The notes under the pieces were generated by a model that did not search any database, was not told the DNA's origin, and saw only the letters and a program-made list of their open reading frames with translations. This document shows, piece after piece, positions 1 through 10,853 of a stretch of 64,000 nt of DNA. Both the position numbers and the translations under genes were made by a program. Each line of letters starts with the position of its first letter. The first letter of the stretch is position 1. Origin of the DNA: Amorphophallus konjac (Eukaryota > Streptophyta > Magnoliopsida > Alismatales > Araceae); assembly GCA_022559845.1 (NCBI GenBank), contig CM040117.1, forward strand, positions 17,942,856-18,006,855, written 5' to 3'.

Positions 1-1052
1 TATTCCGACTTCTTCATATAGAGTGATGCATCAAGAAGATGGCATTCAAACACCTCGAACGGGTATAAGTCAGCGAATATCCTCTGCTCTTTCCCGTCCC
101 TGGGATACTTGATGCACTGGTGCAGAGTGGAAGGCACCACCTGGTTTTGATGCAGCCATGGCCGGTCTAGCAGTGCTTTATATGAAGTATCGGAGTTTAT
201 GACGTGGAACTGCACCTTGGTGGTGAAGTCTCCCAACGAAAGCTCAAACTCCGCCATGCCCATTGGGACTTCAAACTTCTGGTTAAACCCAGCTATCTTC
301 ATATCCCTGACCTCGATCAGGTGCACATTGAAGTAGTATTTCTGGTAGACCCAGTAGGGTAGGATGTTCACCACTGTACCTGGGTCAATCAGGATTCTGT
401 TTCCGTTCAACTGCCCACTCATATACAAGGGCATGTTGTGGTTGACCGAGGGCAGGACCATGTCTTCTTTAGTGAAGGTGATGGCTACGTCCGAGTGCAT
501 TTCAGTGAAATAGCTCTCATAGTATGCTGGGGTTTGCAGAGCCATGATGACAACTTGCCGAGTTTCTTCATCCAGAGAGAGTATCTCCCATACACTAAAT
601 CTTTTCAGAATTCTCTTCAGTTGCCTCATTATTCGGTTGCCGGCTCTGACATTGGCCAGCCTGGCTTCTTCCACTTTGTTGTGCTTGCCATGCTTCGGTG
701 GCGGAGGAGTCGGCAGAGAAGATAGTTTATCTTCTCCTTTGGGGGTTGCTTGATTTTGACAGGCTTGGTCAGTTGGTTCTTTGATCTGTATGGGCTTGGC
801 CACAGAAGCAGTGCCTCCATCATCTTTGCTTGTAGGGGATGGAGCCTCCTTGGCTTTTGAATCAGCCTACTGGCTTGATTGTTTGCCATCCTTAGCAAGG
901 AGAAACTCGACAAATGAGGGGACCATCTGGCCGGTTGCATCTTGAGGATAGAGACCCAGTGGAGGCAGGACTCTTGCACCTTTTACTTCAGGTTCGGGGA
1001 TTTGGTAAGGCTGCTCACCCCTGAATATAATACTATGGTTGGCCGGGGGCAA
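1..1052 (-). pseudogene. G1 gag-pro linker and aspartic protease, partial
   Basis: Reading on the minus strand from 1052, the frame is open to base 1 except for one TAG at 867-869; the last 288 codons run off the window edge. A proline-rich linker leads into a segment resembling the 'ISVWGLL...' block before the protease of Tat elements. Then comes an aspartic-protease core: LIDPGT (about base 380) as the catalytic D-x-G-T, and LLDRPWLHQ (about base 160), the usual 'LGRPWLH' flap-side motif, followed by VPSTLHQ. The middle residue of the active triad is Pro; Ser is commoner in retroelements, but Tat proteases vary here, so this alone does not prove inactivity. The protein would mature the Gag-Pol polyprotein. 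RT should follow to the left of the window. Confidence 0.75.
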
Positions 1053-1262
1053 GCGTCCCCACCTTCTCCCGGATCTAGTAGCATGCTGGGAGGTGGAAGC
1101 TTCCGCCTAGTTTGCCTCAGTCGACATAAAGCATATTTATTCTTCCTCTTTGTCAGAGTTTTAGGCCATGTTAAACAAGGCTGACAGAGTGTTGCAAGAC
1201 ACGATGCTGCATTTTCTTTTATACTTTGACTTTTTCTTCATTTTCTTCTTTTCAACTGGGAT

Positions 1263-2239
1263 CTACTTGCTTGAAGCATCTTTCAGGACAGCTTCTTCCC
1301 AAATTTCATTTGTAGCTTCTTGATTGAGTCTGAAAGATTTGAGTTGTTCCCAAGGGACATATTCTTTCAGCTGCACCAGCTGAATTTTGGGTTGCTCATA
1401 CTCCTCTAACCCATCAATGACAGCTTGCAATTGTTTGACCACCGGGTTAGCTTCTTTGTGCATCCGCAGCGGGACATGCTTCTTCTTGTTATTGGTTGGC
1501 CTTCGGATGACCATTTGAGGGGTCGTATCATGCCAAACTAGACTCATGATAGGTGAAGCCGGCTGAGGCATGACACCATGGATGTAGACTCCCGGAGTAG
1601 GGCGGGATGCCAGCTTTCTTCTCATCTTCTTTGGCACCGTGTGCCAATTCCCTTGATCATCTGTGGGGGCCAAGACAAATGTCTCACATGTGTGCTTTGT
1701 ATAAGCTTCTGACACCTCTTCGGGCAATTGTTGATACAGAGATATCATATTTGTTGTTGCCCCCAGCACAAACATCTCATGTGGGCGAGGTGGATCCACC
1801 TAGTGTTCGCCCATCTGGAGCTCCCCCTTCTTAATTAGACCTTGAATGGTGTCCGTAAAGACATAGTAGTCTTCAATAGGGTGCCCGAGCATTTGATGGT
1901 ATGGGCAGTATCGAGGATCATCCTTCCTCTTAGCATTGTCGGGTCTCTTTGGCTCTGGGAGGGTGATTTTGTTGTATTTAGTGGCCATTCAAAGAGGACC
2001 CGAGTCTTCTCCCTTGGGAAGGAGTACATCTTCTTCATCTTTGATCGCAAGGAGGGGGCCTCCTGCTATTCAGTAGGTTTGTGAGGAGAAGTGTTGACGA
2101 CTCCTTTGTCCTTGCTCTTCTACTACTCGAAGATATTGAAATTGACTGTGTTAACTTCTTTGGGCATGGGCCACTTATCAGTCGACTTCACCTTTTGGCT
2201 TGACGTAGCTGGGGTGGAGGAGTAGGAGAGGAAAGTCTC
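1263..2239 (-). pseudogene. G1 gag, C-terminal part with zinc-knuckle-like motif
   Basis: Continues the gag broken by solo LTR C. From 2239 it reads a segment ending in KSTDKWPMPKEV, stops at 2123, and resumes with the YSFPREKTRVLF motif, all matched in order by G2 near 35281-35520. A frameshift near 1985 leads into the knuckle CPYHQMLGHPIEDY (about 1870-1910); G2 has Cys at the last position, so here the final ligand has become Tyr. After a stop near 1800 an open block to 1263 encodes a spacer (VDPPRPHEM..., SLYQQL...), also partly present in G2. Between 1053 and 1262 several stops precede the protease block. Once a capsid/nucleocapsid C-terminus; not translatable as one protein now. Confidence 0.7.
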
Positions 2240-3229
2240 TGATGCATTCCCTTGTTGATGTTTAGTGCTTGGTTTTAATGATAACAAAACGATTGTGCTT
2301 GTGTGTGTTTCATTGAGCAACATGTTTATATCTTGACTGATGAGTTGAAAGATGGTTTTGTATTGAATGAGCTTGAGTGAGATTTTCATGGAGTCTAAAT
2401 GCATGGCTCATAAAGCTATTTTGAATTGATGTCATTGGGTTGCATGTATAGCTCATTAGATCTCAAAAGATATGGTCTTCATTTGGCTTGTTTGCAAATG
2501 AGTTACTTGGGTTGATATGGGCTATTTAATCTTGATGATGGAGTGTAAAATCAATAAGCTTGCATATTTTCATCTTGTATGTTCATGGATGTGTTCATCG
2601 GACCCTTGAGCTAGAGTCCTATTCTTTTCATGTGAATTTGGTTATCATGCTCATTCTAAGTGCAAAATGTTCAAGACTATATGATCTTCTTATAAGGTTG
2701 TAGCTGCTATGTTTTCCAAAGTGCTTTTATGCACATTGACCATGAATTTTAATGTATGTGCTTTATGCACCTTCTTCATGGTTACAAGTTACTCACACCT
2801 TGTTCACACTTATGCCTTATGATCATAATTTTATGTTGTGATTATTGAATGTTCAAAATGCTTTGATGCAACTTGATCATGTGTTTTTCATATACACATC
2901 ATATGATTTTAACTTCATTTATCTTGTTATGTAGGTTTGGAAAACAATGCCAATCCCATATGCAAAGGTATCAAAGATCATGGTGTGAACTAGGTACTTT
3001 GCATGTGTATGTTTTTTTGGGAGAAAATGGTAAGTTTCCTTTTGGAGTTTTTTGATCTTGATGGATGTGGTTGGTATATGTTTTTACATTGTTTAATACC
3101 AAGGAACACTTGGTTGTTAGTCATTTATCATCTAACCTTTTCAGTCTTTCATTGGGTTTTTAAATATCAGGTTTTTATATATCAGACTGAACTTCTCAAA
3201 ATCTGGAACACTGTTCATTACTGTTCATT

Positions 3230-3333
3230 CCGGTCGACCGACACTATTCATTTCAGTCGACCGAAATTCCCAGAACCAAAAGGTTCGGGGTCTGTGAATT
3301 TCCGGTCGACCGCCCCTAATTTCCGGTCGACCG
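3230..3333. repeat. GGTCGACC palindrome cluster in solo LTR C
   Basis: Four copies of a GTCGAC-centred motif in about 100 bp: CGGTCGACCG at 3231, AGTCGACCGA near 3255, and CCGGTCGACCGCC at about 3302 and 3322. The cluster lies about 155 bp upstream of the TATA equivalent at 3487, the same relative place as in solo LTR D. Function unknown; the position suggests a U3 regulatory element. Confidence 0.7.
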
Positions 3334-4012
3334 CCAACGTCGAAAAATCAAAAACGTGTTTCCGAAACTCATCTAAACCAAGTCAAAAAGTGCCTAACCT
3401 TATGTCCCTTTGTCCCTGGGTTGGTGGTAGACTTATTAGGGGTCTTTTAGAGGATTCTAGAAGGGTTATGTTGGTCTTTTGGTGTTCTCTATATTGGCTT
3501 AAGTGAGACCTACGAATTTAACAACTCTTAACCCTAATGTGTTGGTGTTTTTCCTTCTTGCAGGTGGAGAAAGAGGAGATAGCAAGGAAGAGCTCAAGCC
3601 AAGGGGATTTGAGCTACATCTAGGAGGATTTGGAGATCGTGCATAAAGAGAAAGTGAAGCGGATTGAAGAGAGGAACACATTGATGTTCAAATCGACGGC
3701 ATCCGGCTTACCTCCGAATCGAGCATCAAAGAACATCATCATTCGGCCTGGAAATCGAAGGGGGAACAACTTCCACATCTTACTCCTATCCATTTGTGAT
3801 TGTTCTTAAGGGTTTCATTTATGTCTGAGCATATCTTGAGTATGTGTTTTCATTTCCTCAACTCATAAAGATTTTCATGTGTGTGTGACCGTCTGTGTAC
3901 GGTCGTGTGATTTCGGTGCTGCAGGTGTTGCAGCTCGTGTTTGTGTATGTCGTTTGCTGCATTTGTTACAGCAAGTCTGTGTGCATTGTGATCCGGTGTT
4001 GGATTGTGTTGA

Positions 4013-4214
4013 AGACTCCGTCTCCGTGTTTGTGTGTGTGTTGGGGCGCGTCCCCGTGTGTGTGTGCAGGCGTATTCCTGCGCGTGTGTGTGTGTGTTGG
4101 AGCGTTGCTCCGTGTTGGGGTTTTATCCCTGTGTGTGTTGGAGCCTTGCTCCGTGTTGGGGAGTTTTCCCCGTGCTGGTCTATCCAGCAAGTGGAGCCTT
4201 ACCAATTGGTAAGG
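4013..4214 (+). repeat. Row of short hairpins in R/U5 of solo LTR C
   Basis: At least seven short inverted repeats in series, spaced by GT-rich linkers: GGGGCGCGTCCCC (4043), CAGGCGTATTCCTG (4067), GGAGCGTTGCTCC (4099), GGGGTTTTATCCC (4117), GGAGCCTTGCTCC (4140), GGGGAGTTTTCCCC (4158), and a perfect 18-bp palindrome with arms CCTTACCAA/TTGGTAAGG (4197-4214). The last corresponds in position to the terminal hairpins of LTRs A, B and D. Confidence 0.75.
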
Positions 4215-4581
4215 GGTGAACGTAGGGAGCCCGTCGTGGTCCCGAACCACCTTAAAAATCTCTGTGTCATGTGGTTTGTCTTGTGTGGTTGCCTCCTTAT
4301 CATCTACCTCTTTCACAGGAGATTGTGTTTCAAATCATACATTGTTCACACACATTGTTTGATTGTTTAAATTCCACTGTGTGTCATACTTGTTTGACAA
4401 TTGTGTTTACTTGCCCGAGTGAGTCAGAAGAGATTGAGTGAACTTAGCTTACCTTGTCTAGGTTAATCCCTTCAATCTTGTCAAAATTGTTAATTCCGCA
4501 TAGTTAGTTTTTAACTTACCATTTTAAGTGGGGGATAATTCAACCCCCCCTTCTTGTCCGCTCGCCTATCCGGGACCAATA

Positions 4582-6357
4582 GTCTCGATCTCAGCCACCA
4601 CATTGTTTAGTCAGTCAAAAGACCTAATTTCTGTGCCGATCATTCTCTCAAAGACTTCCCGCCGGAGGTTCTATTTATAGATCTGGATGGCGTCCTCTTG
4701 ATGTGACAGTCGCCTGCACCTCATGCTAAGGTTCCGCCATCTCTTGATATATTCCAAGGTAGTTTCATCGTTCTTCTACCTTGTAGCATAAAGTTGAGCA
4801 ACAGTAACCTCCCTTTCGGTGACATGGAACTGCTCTCGAAACTTTCTTTGCATATCCGGCCAATCCCTGGTGCTTCCTACCGGTAGGTTTGAGTACCACT
4901 CAAATGCGAGTCCAGTGAGGGAGGACCCAAAGAACTTGAGCAAGTATGATTCATCGACCGCCAAATCGACCATCACATTGATGTAATAGGCTATATGTTC
5001 CTTCGGTGAGCCTTGGACGTTGAATTTGTCGAGCTTTGGCGACTTGTTGATGCCAAGGGGCAATCTTTTGGCTGCATGATGAACCGGGTAGGGCATATTG
5101 TATGCATCAAAGGAAGCATATTCATCACTACCTTGATTCACCAGCTTCATCTCGATCATTTGTTCAACCATCAGTTTGTTTGCTATTGCCGGGTCCACCG
5201 GCTCTGGGTAGAAATGAGCTAGTTGCATTCGCGGCATTGCCAACACCGCCACCTGAGGTATGGTGGCGGTTGTCTGGTGTTGAGGAGCCAGAGGTGGTAT
5301 TGGGGCCATGCCCCCAGCATAGTTTAGTATTGGCCAAGAATCCATCATTTGGGGCGAGCCCTCAATTTCATCGGTACCCCGACGGGATGTTTTGGGAGGA
5401 GCTTTGACTTGCTTCAAGGCTGACGCATGCAAGGTCAGCTCGCTCACTTGCATCTTCAGAGCTTCAATCTCTTGCCAATATGCTTGAAGTAGCATCATCA
5501 TGGCCGGATCAGGCATAGTCGGGTTAGAGCCTTGGCCTCCCCCTTTTATTGGAGTATCTAGAGAGGGTGCTAGCCTCTCTCCTTCATCTTTAGTGGTAAT
5601 TACATTCGCCGCCATGGCGACTGCATCTGAGCTTGTTTCATCGGCAAGGGCTTGTATTATCTCAGCTGCAGCTCTTCCTCTTCTGGTGACGGCACCTGGC
5701 CTCTCGGAGAGCCTGGCCACCTCTTCATGGTCTTCGGGGAGGGCCCCGTATTGGCTGGCTACTCCTGTCACATTGCAGGTGCAAATCTGCATTTTATTAT
5801 TTCTTCGGACTACCTTCTTGGTTGGCTGCCCAGGGAAAGTCAATCTATAGAACACCAAGATTCTCGGTGCGGCTTCTTCGCGAAGGGATGGCCCATAGCA
5901 CCCTAATTTCGCATCTTTAATATCTCCCAGGTCAACTGATTGCCCCTGGCCTTGCCTCATATCATCCAAGGCTTCTATGAGCTGTTGTGTTCCCATACGG
6001 GAGTTTCCAAGGCCACGGAGATATCCTCGTGTAGCCTGAGCAATATCATCTCGCCCATTGGCAGGGCAGACCATGGGTGGTGGCACTCTAGCTTGTGTCG
6101 GTGACTTACAGGTGAGGCGCCTTTGCTCGGACATCCTGCCATGTCTCTTACTGTTGGAGTAAATGTTCGCCTGCCAGCCATAGGCTCGGAAAGCCAATCT
6201 TCGAGGCGTCGAAGCTGGAACCTCAGTCTCTTCTCTATCTTATTGTTCTCTTTCCTCGAACCTATCAATCCTGGAAGGTACTGGTTGAACTGGGGCTGGG
6301 GCCTACCGCTTGGGTACCCAAACTCGCTTGAATTTGACCGACTTTGGGGCCGACCAT
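4582..6357 (-). pseudogene. G1 gag, main body
   Basis: Minus-strand frame open from the insertion border of element A (6357) apart from an early stop near 6305, then clear for about 470 codons down to a stop at 4776. Further in-frame stops lie between 4775 and 4582. Recognisable blocks, in order: VKFKRVWVPK, ARATRGYLRGLG-like (DDIAQATRGYLRGLG), a Cys-rich TCNVTGVASQYGALPED block, GAVTRRG, then the capsid-like region SPKEHIAYYINVMVDLAVDESYLLKFFGSSLTG... with FEWYSNLP and FREQFHV, typical of Ty3 retrotrans_gag, and WRNLSMRCRR. G2 matches the same blocks at 33470-35250. It would form the particle core. There is no start codon in this segment; the N-terminus lies at 26020-26476 beyond element A. 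Confidence 0.8.
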
Positions 6358-7671
6358 TGTTGTGTCCCTGTGGTTTTGATGATGTCAAACACTATGACTC
6401 ATCATGATGATGTCAAACACTATGACTCATCATGAGTCAGCGCATTGTTTAGCGCATTGTTTATGCCTTGATTTAATGCTATTTGATGCCTTAATTCTAT
6501 ACGAGCATTCTTGAATTTGTGAACTGGCTTCAATCTCATGAAGCTACTAGGTCAAAGCAATAGACTTTGCCAATATTGTTCTTATAGCAGTTATGTAGTT
6601 GATAAAAGTCAAGCAGAAAGCCTAGCAGCAGCTGTAACTATAGAAGAGGCAGCGAGCTAAAGTCAGTGATGGAGCTGATGAAAGTGGAAATGATGTTGAG
6701 GAAACCGAGGCAAAAACCTAGAAGAAACTCAGAAGAAAAAGTAGTGACAAATAGCTAGAAGGACTGCTACAAGGAAGACTATGTGTTGCTATAAAGAGAA
6801 CTGTGTGAAGAAGAGCTGACCCGGGCACTGCAGCAAGACAACACACTCAAAGGCAGATGGTGAAAATCAGCTTCCGAGACAGTCAAAGGCAACACACTTA
6901 AGTTAGTCAAAGTCAGCAATACAAGATCAGGACTTAAGACAAATTTGGTCGACCAAACTGCCTATTTCGGTCAACCGAAATTGCCAGAGGAGAACAAGAG
7001 TTCTGGTTTCCTTTAGGACCTCGACGCAGGATCACCGCTCCCTCGAGGCAGTGATGTCCAATGAAATTATCTCTAGTTTCCTGCATCAACGCAACAGAGA
7101 ATGGCCTTGACGTAGAGATGCTCAAAGAAATAATTCCAAAGCTCTACCTCGACGCATCAAATAGCTGCACCGATGCACCAAGTCCAGGATCTGAAAATTG
7201 AGTACTATCACGTTGAAGCTTCAAGATAGTGCATCGATGCACTAAGTCTTCCGCCAAGGATCTCAAGTATTCCAGTTAAGGTTCTTCTTCATCCACACCA
7301 CATCAGTGGCTCAAGGGCTCTGTGTCGAGGCAATGAAGCTTCAATAGCTGTGTAAGCTCATTTTGGTAAAGGATGCATCAACCTATCCTCCAATGCATCG
7401 ATGCACTAGTTCTAACAGGACATGCAACCATTGAGACTACCTCGACCTATCTTTATAGTATGTCGAAGCATCAAGCATTCCAGCGACTCACGTGATCACT
7501 TAAAGGAATTATGTGCGTTCAAGCTCAACTGATTCAGATGTGTTCCTAAAAGCACCTGGGGTACTTCCAGAAGTGTCTTGAAGAAAGAATATTCCTAATT
7601 GACATATGGACCAATAGGGTTTCAGTTAAACAACTCTTTTATCCAATTGGAATTTTTGAGCCCCTGTTTCC

Positions 7672-7678
7672 TATAAAA
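7672..7678 (+). promoter_or_regulatory. TATA box of 5' LTR A
   Basis: CTATAAAAGGG just upstream of a GA-rich leader, in the expected U3/R position. The 3' LTR has the same box at 24803-24809. Confidence 0.7.
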
Positions 7679-8069
7679 GGGTCTCACCCTCGAGTGAAAG
7701 GGGTGTGGCCATCAAAGAAGAGCCACCGTAGCCATTGAGAGAGAGCCTCTGCCAGAGATAGATCAGTGAGAGAGAGAGTAGTAGTTGTGAAGAAGAAGAG
7801 AAAAAAGAGCTATGAGAAAGAAGAAGAAAATCTGTGAGAGAGTGCCTGCCAGAAGAAGAGGAGGAAGAGAGAGAGCAGCAATTTCGAAGAAGAATTTGAG
7901 TGTAGTCGTAGCTTCCATTGAAGATCTGTTGGTTTCATCAGTTCATGGATCAAATCCAGAACTGCTGAGCTCCTTAGGAGCTATATTTTTTCTTGTTTGT
8001 CATTGTTGTTTTCGTTGTTGTTCATTTTTCATTTTCTTTCTTACCCTTTCGATACCTTGTCTGGGGTCG

Positions 8070-8382
8070 GGTTCCTTCTGTGCTTACAGAAGAAGGGAGA
8101 TCTATCTCCGGGGTTCCCTCTGTGTCTCAGAGGAAGAGAGGATCGCCCTCTGGGTTGTGAGCAACCGGGCGTTGCTTACAGGTTCCCTCTGTGCTCACAG
8201 AGGATAGGAGGCGTGTTCCTCCGGTCACTACTGAGGTAGTGGGTTCTGATCTAGTGTGGTGCTAGATTAGAGGTTGAGGGATTTGTCTCCCTTTGGTTCA
8301 AGCTGTTTGTCAGCACCTTGTCACAGACTGAGTCTGCTTCTTGCAGTTTGCAAGGTGAAGCCACACTCTAGTTTGAGTGTGG
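8070..8382 (+). repeat. Hairpin series in R/U5 of 5' LTR A
   Basis: About nine consecutive inverted repeats, including GGAGATCTATCTCC, CCTCTGTGTCTCAGAGG, a GTGAGCAAC...GTTGCTTAC pair, CCTCTGTGCTCACAGAGG, GGAGGCGTGTTCCTCC, CACTACTGAGGTAGTG and CTTGCAGTTTGCAAG. The last hairpin has stem CCACACTC/GAGTGTGG (8361-8382). Repeated in the 3' LTR at about 25185-25498. Confidence 0.75.
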
Positions 8383-8904
8383 GGTGGATGTAGATCTGTG
8401 AAGTAGATCGAACCACCTTAAAGTTCCTGCGTGTATTATGGGTTGATGCTGTGAGTTTGCTTCCTATCTCCTACCTCCCCTTCACAGGTTGGTGTTTGAG
8501 TTGCTTCTTCCTTACAATCTGTTATAGTGTAAATCTGGTATGAGCTAGTGATGTTTGATATATGATCCGCATGATCGAGCGTATGCTAAGGTTAGCGTCC
8601 AATTAATTCCAGCGCACCTTCATTTGTTTGATTGTAGTTCGGACTGAACCATCGTTTGTTGCCTGCTTCTACTTGGAGTGTTGTCATTGTGTGCTAAGCG
8701 TTCGAGTTCAGTTCCTTGAGAACTGTTAGTCATCCGTGAGCATCTAATTTGTGGGCTTTCACCTTCTTGCCACCTACAACTTTTCTATTCCAGTTAGCCG
8801 CATTTTACTTCAGGCTTTTGTAGTTCAAATTGGGATAAAGTTTGTAGTTGGATCCATTCAGCCCCCCTCTAGATCCCACCGTGCACCCACTATTTCCTAA
8901 CAAT

Positions 8905-8916
8905 TGGTATCAGAGC
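8905..8916 (+). promoter_or_regulatory. Primer-binding site of element A
   Basis: TGGTATCAGAGC, two bases after the LTR end, is the standard plant Ty1/copia site complementary to the 3' end of initiator tRNA-Met. It primes minus-strand DNA synthesis. Confidence 0.9.
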
Positions 8917-9016
8917 ATGTTCTCTAGTTGATCAGATCCAGCAATCTACATAGACGATTCTGTCACTTGGGTGCAGTTGTTAGTTCAATTCGGGTTTACT
9001 ATCTGAATTGAGCACG

Positions 9017-10853
9017 ATGGATTGTCCACCAGTTTTTGATGGTGTTAACTTCAGTGAATGGCTAGGCAGCCTATGTGTTTTTATAAACTCCATTGACCCT
9101 AACCTATGGAGTCTAGTATCTCACGGCCCATATCAACTGCCTCATGATCAGACCAAGTGGTCTAATGAGGACAATATGAAGAACCATGATAATGTCACAG
9201 TTCCTAATATTTTAAATGCTGTAGTTGATATTGACATGTTTCCTTGTGTTTTTAGATGCACGTCTGGAAAGGAAATCTTGGATAAAGTGATTGCCATCCA
9301 TGAGAAGAAGGAGGACAACTGCTTGATGGCCAGTGGAGGTGATCACAACAGTGATCAGAAAGATGACTCATCTTCCTAGGTATGCTCTGAGTATGAGGAA
9401 CTATCTTTTGATGATCTGATAGAGCTTTATAATAGACTGCTAGATAGCTATAAGAAAGTCAAGTCTAAAAATAATAAATTAAAAAAGAAGGTTGAATAGA
9501 AGAATTCCAACTCTCCATGTAGAAGGTGTTCTCAGTTGGAAGAGTTAAATAAATCTTGTGAGTCTGATGTACGAATGTATAAGGAACAAATCTGTTTACT
9601 GAAAAGTGAAAATCATGAGTTTCTAAATAAAATGTTTGAACTATAATAAAAATTGATTGCTATGAATGATGATCAAATCTCTGTCATTGGATTAGTTCAG
9701 AATGAAGAGTTAATGAAAGAAAATGAAGAACTGAAGCAGTTAAACACTGCTATGTCTGAAAGGCTACTAACTCCGAAAAAAGGAAATTGTGAAGCTGATA
9801 ATGAATCTGAAAAATTGACTATTATGGAAAAAGAGATTGAAGACTATAAAGCTACAAATGAGATTTTGAAAAATAGGTTAGAAGAATGTGAAGAAGAAAT
9901 GTTTAGTTCTGAACTAAGAATTTCATCATTAGAGAATCAAATTTCAAACCTAAATGAGTCCTTGTCTAAATTTGTGAAAGGGAAAAACAATTTGGATAGA
10001 ATCTTGGGAAGTAAGATCAATCTCCAAGGAGAAGGGCTAGGATACAATTTTGAGAATAACAAAAGGTTTGAAAATAAGCTGTACACACATTTTGTTCACA
10101 GCATAGAATCACCTAGCACTTCCAAAGATTCCCCAAAACATGCTATGTATTCTAAGAACACTCATGTGAAAAAGCATGCTTCAAAGAAAGTGAATGCATC
10201 ATGTCATTATTGTGGCAAGCATGGCCATCATATGCATAACTGTTTTGTCATGAAGAGGGATGATAGAATGTATGCTAGGAATTATCATGCTAAGAAATTC
10301 CCTGCTACTCAGAAAAAGAGCATTACATGTTTTCAATGTGATAAATCAGGACACATGGATGCTCAGTGCTGGTTTGCAAATGGTAAGAAAAATTTTCAGT
10401 CAAAGTATGTTAAATTCCCTACAAACCATCATGTTTTCAACAAAAAAAAAACTCACTTCAAGAGGCCAGCATATGAAGTGCTTTAGCTATAGGAAGCTGG
10501 GTCATAAGGCATTTGAATGTTGGGTGAATGTTGATAGAAGGAATTCTATCTCATGTTACAATTGTGGGAAGCATGGCCATACAGTTAAAGATTGTTGGCA
10601 GAAAAGAAATTTTAATGATAAAAATGATAACCAATCTCATCATTCACAGAATTTCAGTAAACATGCTTATCAGAAACCTATGAAAAATTTAGGATGTTGT
10701 CATTATTGTGGTTTTCTTGGGCATTCAATGTTTAATTGTTATTGGCTGAAACATGATGATTTAAATACTTTGAAGTCTTGGAGAACACCTATTAGAGGTG
10801 TTACTAACCATTTAGGACCCAAGAACTCTTGGGCACCTATGTACGCAAAATGA
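9017..10853 (+). pseudogene. Element A gag-like protein: coiled coil plus five zinc knuckles
   Basis: The ATG at 9017 gives MDCPPVFDGVNFSEWL, the N-terminus of Sirevirus/copia-type Gag, with SIDPNLW and TSGKEILDKV blocks. The usual middle of Gag is absent: within about 120 codons the protein turns acidic, then into a long Leu/Glu/Asn coiled coil (about 9400-10000). Knuckles follow: CHYCGKHGHHMHNC, CFQCDKSGHMDAQC, CFSYRKLGHKAFEC (second Cys changed to Tyr), CYNCGKHGHTVKDC, CHYCGFLGHSMFNC. One frame holds stops at 9377, 9497, 9644 and 9647. A shift near an A-run (10440-10449) moves the last three knuckles to another frame ending at 10853. A nucleic-acid-binding particle protein is the likely ancestral role. 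No pol follows. Confidence 0.85.

Larger units (their letters stand above)
2240..4581 (+). mobile_element. C: solo Sirevirus-type LTR inside G1 gag
   Basis: 2342 bp flanked by the 5-bp duplication GTCTC (2235-2239 and 4582-4586). On both sides the minus strand reads the same gag protein (...VVAEIET / ETFLSYSS...), which fixes the borders. It begins TGATGCATTCCC and soon has GGTTTTAATGATAACAAA; it ends with a C-run (TTCAACCCCCCCTTCTTG) and CCAATA. Both ends align with solo LTR D. The terminal CA has become TA. There is no PBS, PPT or second LTR, so it is most simply the product of LTR-LTR recombination. A degenerate TATA equivalent is near 3487. Downstream are a hairpin series (4013-4214) and the conserved block GAACCACCTTAAAAATC (4244-4260). 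Long ORFs here are compositional. Confidence 0.88.
6358..8902 (+). repeat. 5' LTR of element A
   Basis: Starts TGTTGTGTCCC, ends CCTAACA just before the PBS. U3 carries a short duplication of the CAAACACTATGACTCATCATG segment near its start, a 14-bp perfect palindrome TTTGGTCGACCAAA (6944-6957), TTTCGGTCAACCGAAA (6965-6980), and repeated TCGATGCA/CTCGACGCA motifs from 7020 to 7480. TATA box at 7672. A purine (GA)-rich leader (7735-7870) follows, then a hairpin series (8070-8382), then the conserved GAACCACCTTAAA block (8410). ORFs at 7812-8239 are in this leader and are not considered genes. Confidence 0.88.

Noticed and set aside
3879..4370. 163-codon Cys/Val-rich ORF
   Set aside because: GT-rich hairpin region of solo LTR C; overlapping ORFs in other frames look alike.
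7812..8239. 131-codon ORF (RKKKKICERVPARRRGG...) as a host or element gene
   Set aside because: Within the GA-rich leader and hairpin series of LTR A; the 3' LTR version (25013-25381) is not preserved at the start.
8903..8920. tRNA-like TGGTATCAGAGC
   Set aside because: It is the primer-binding site complementary to tRNA-Met; no tRNA cloverleaf around it.
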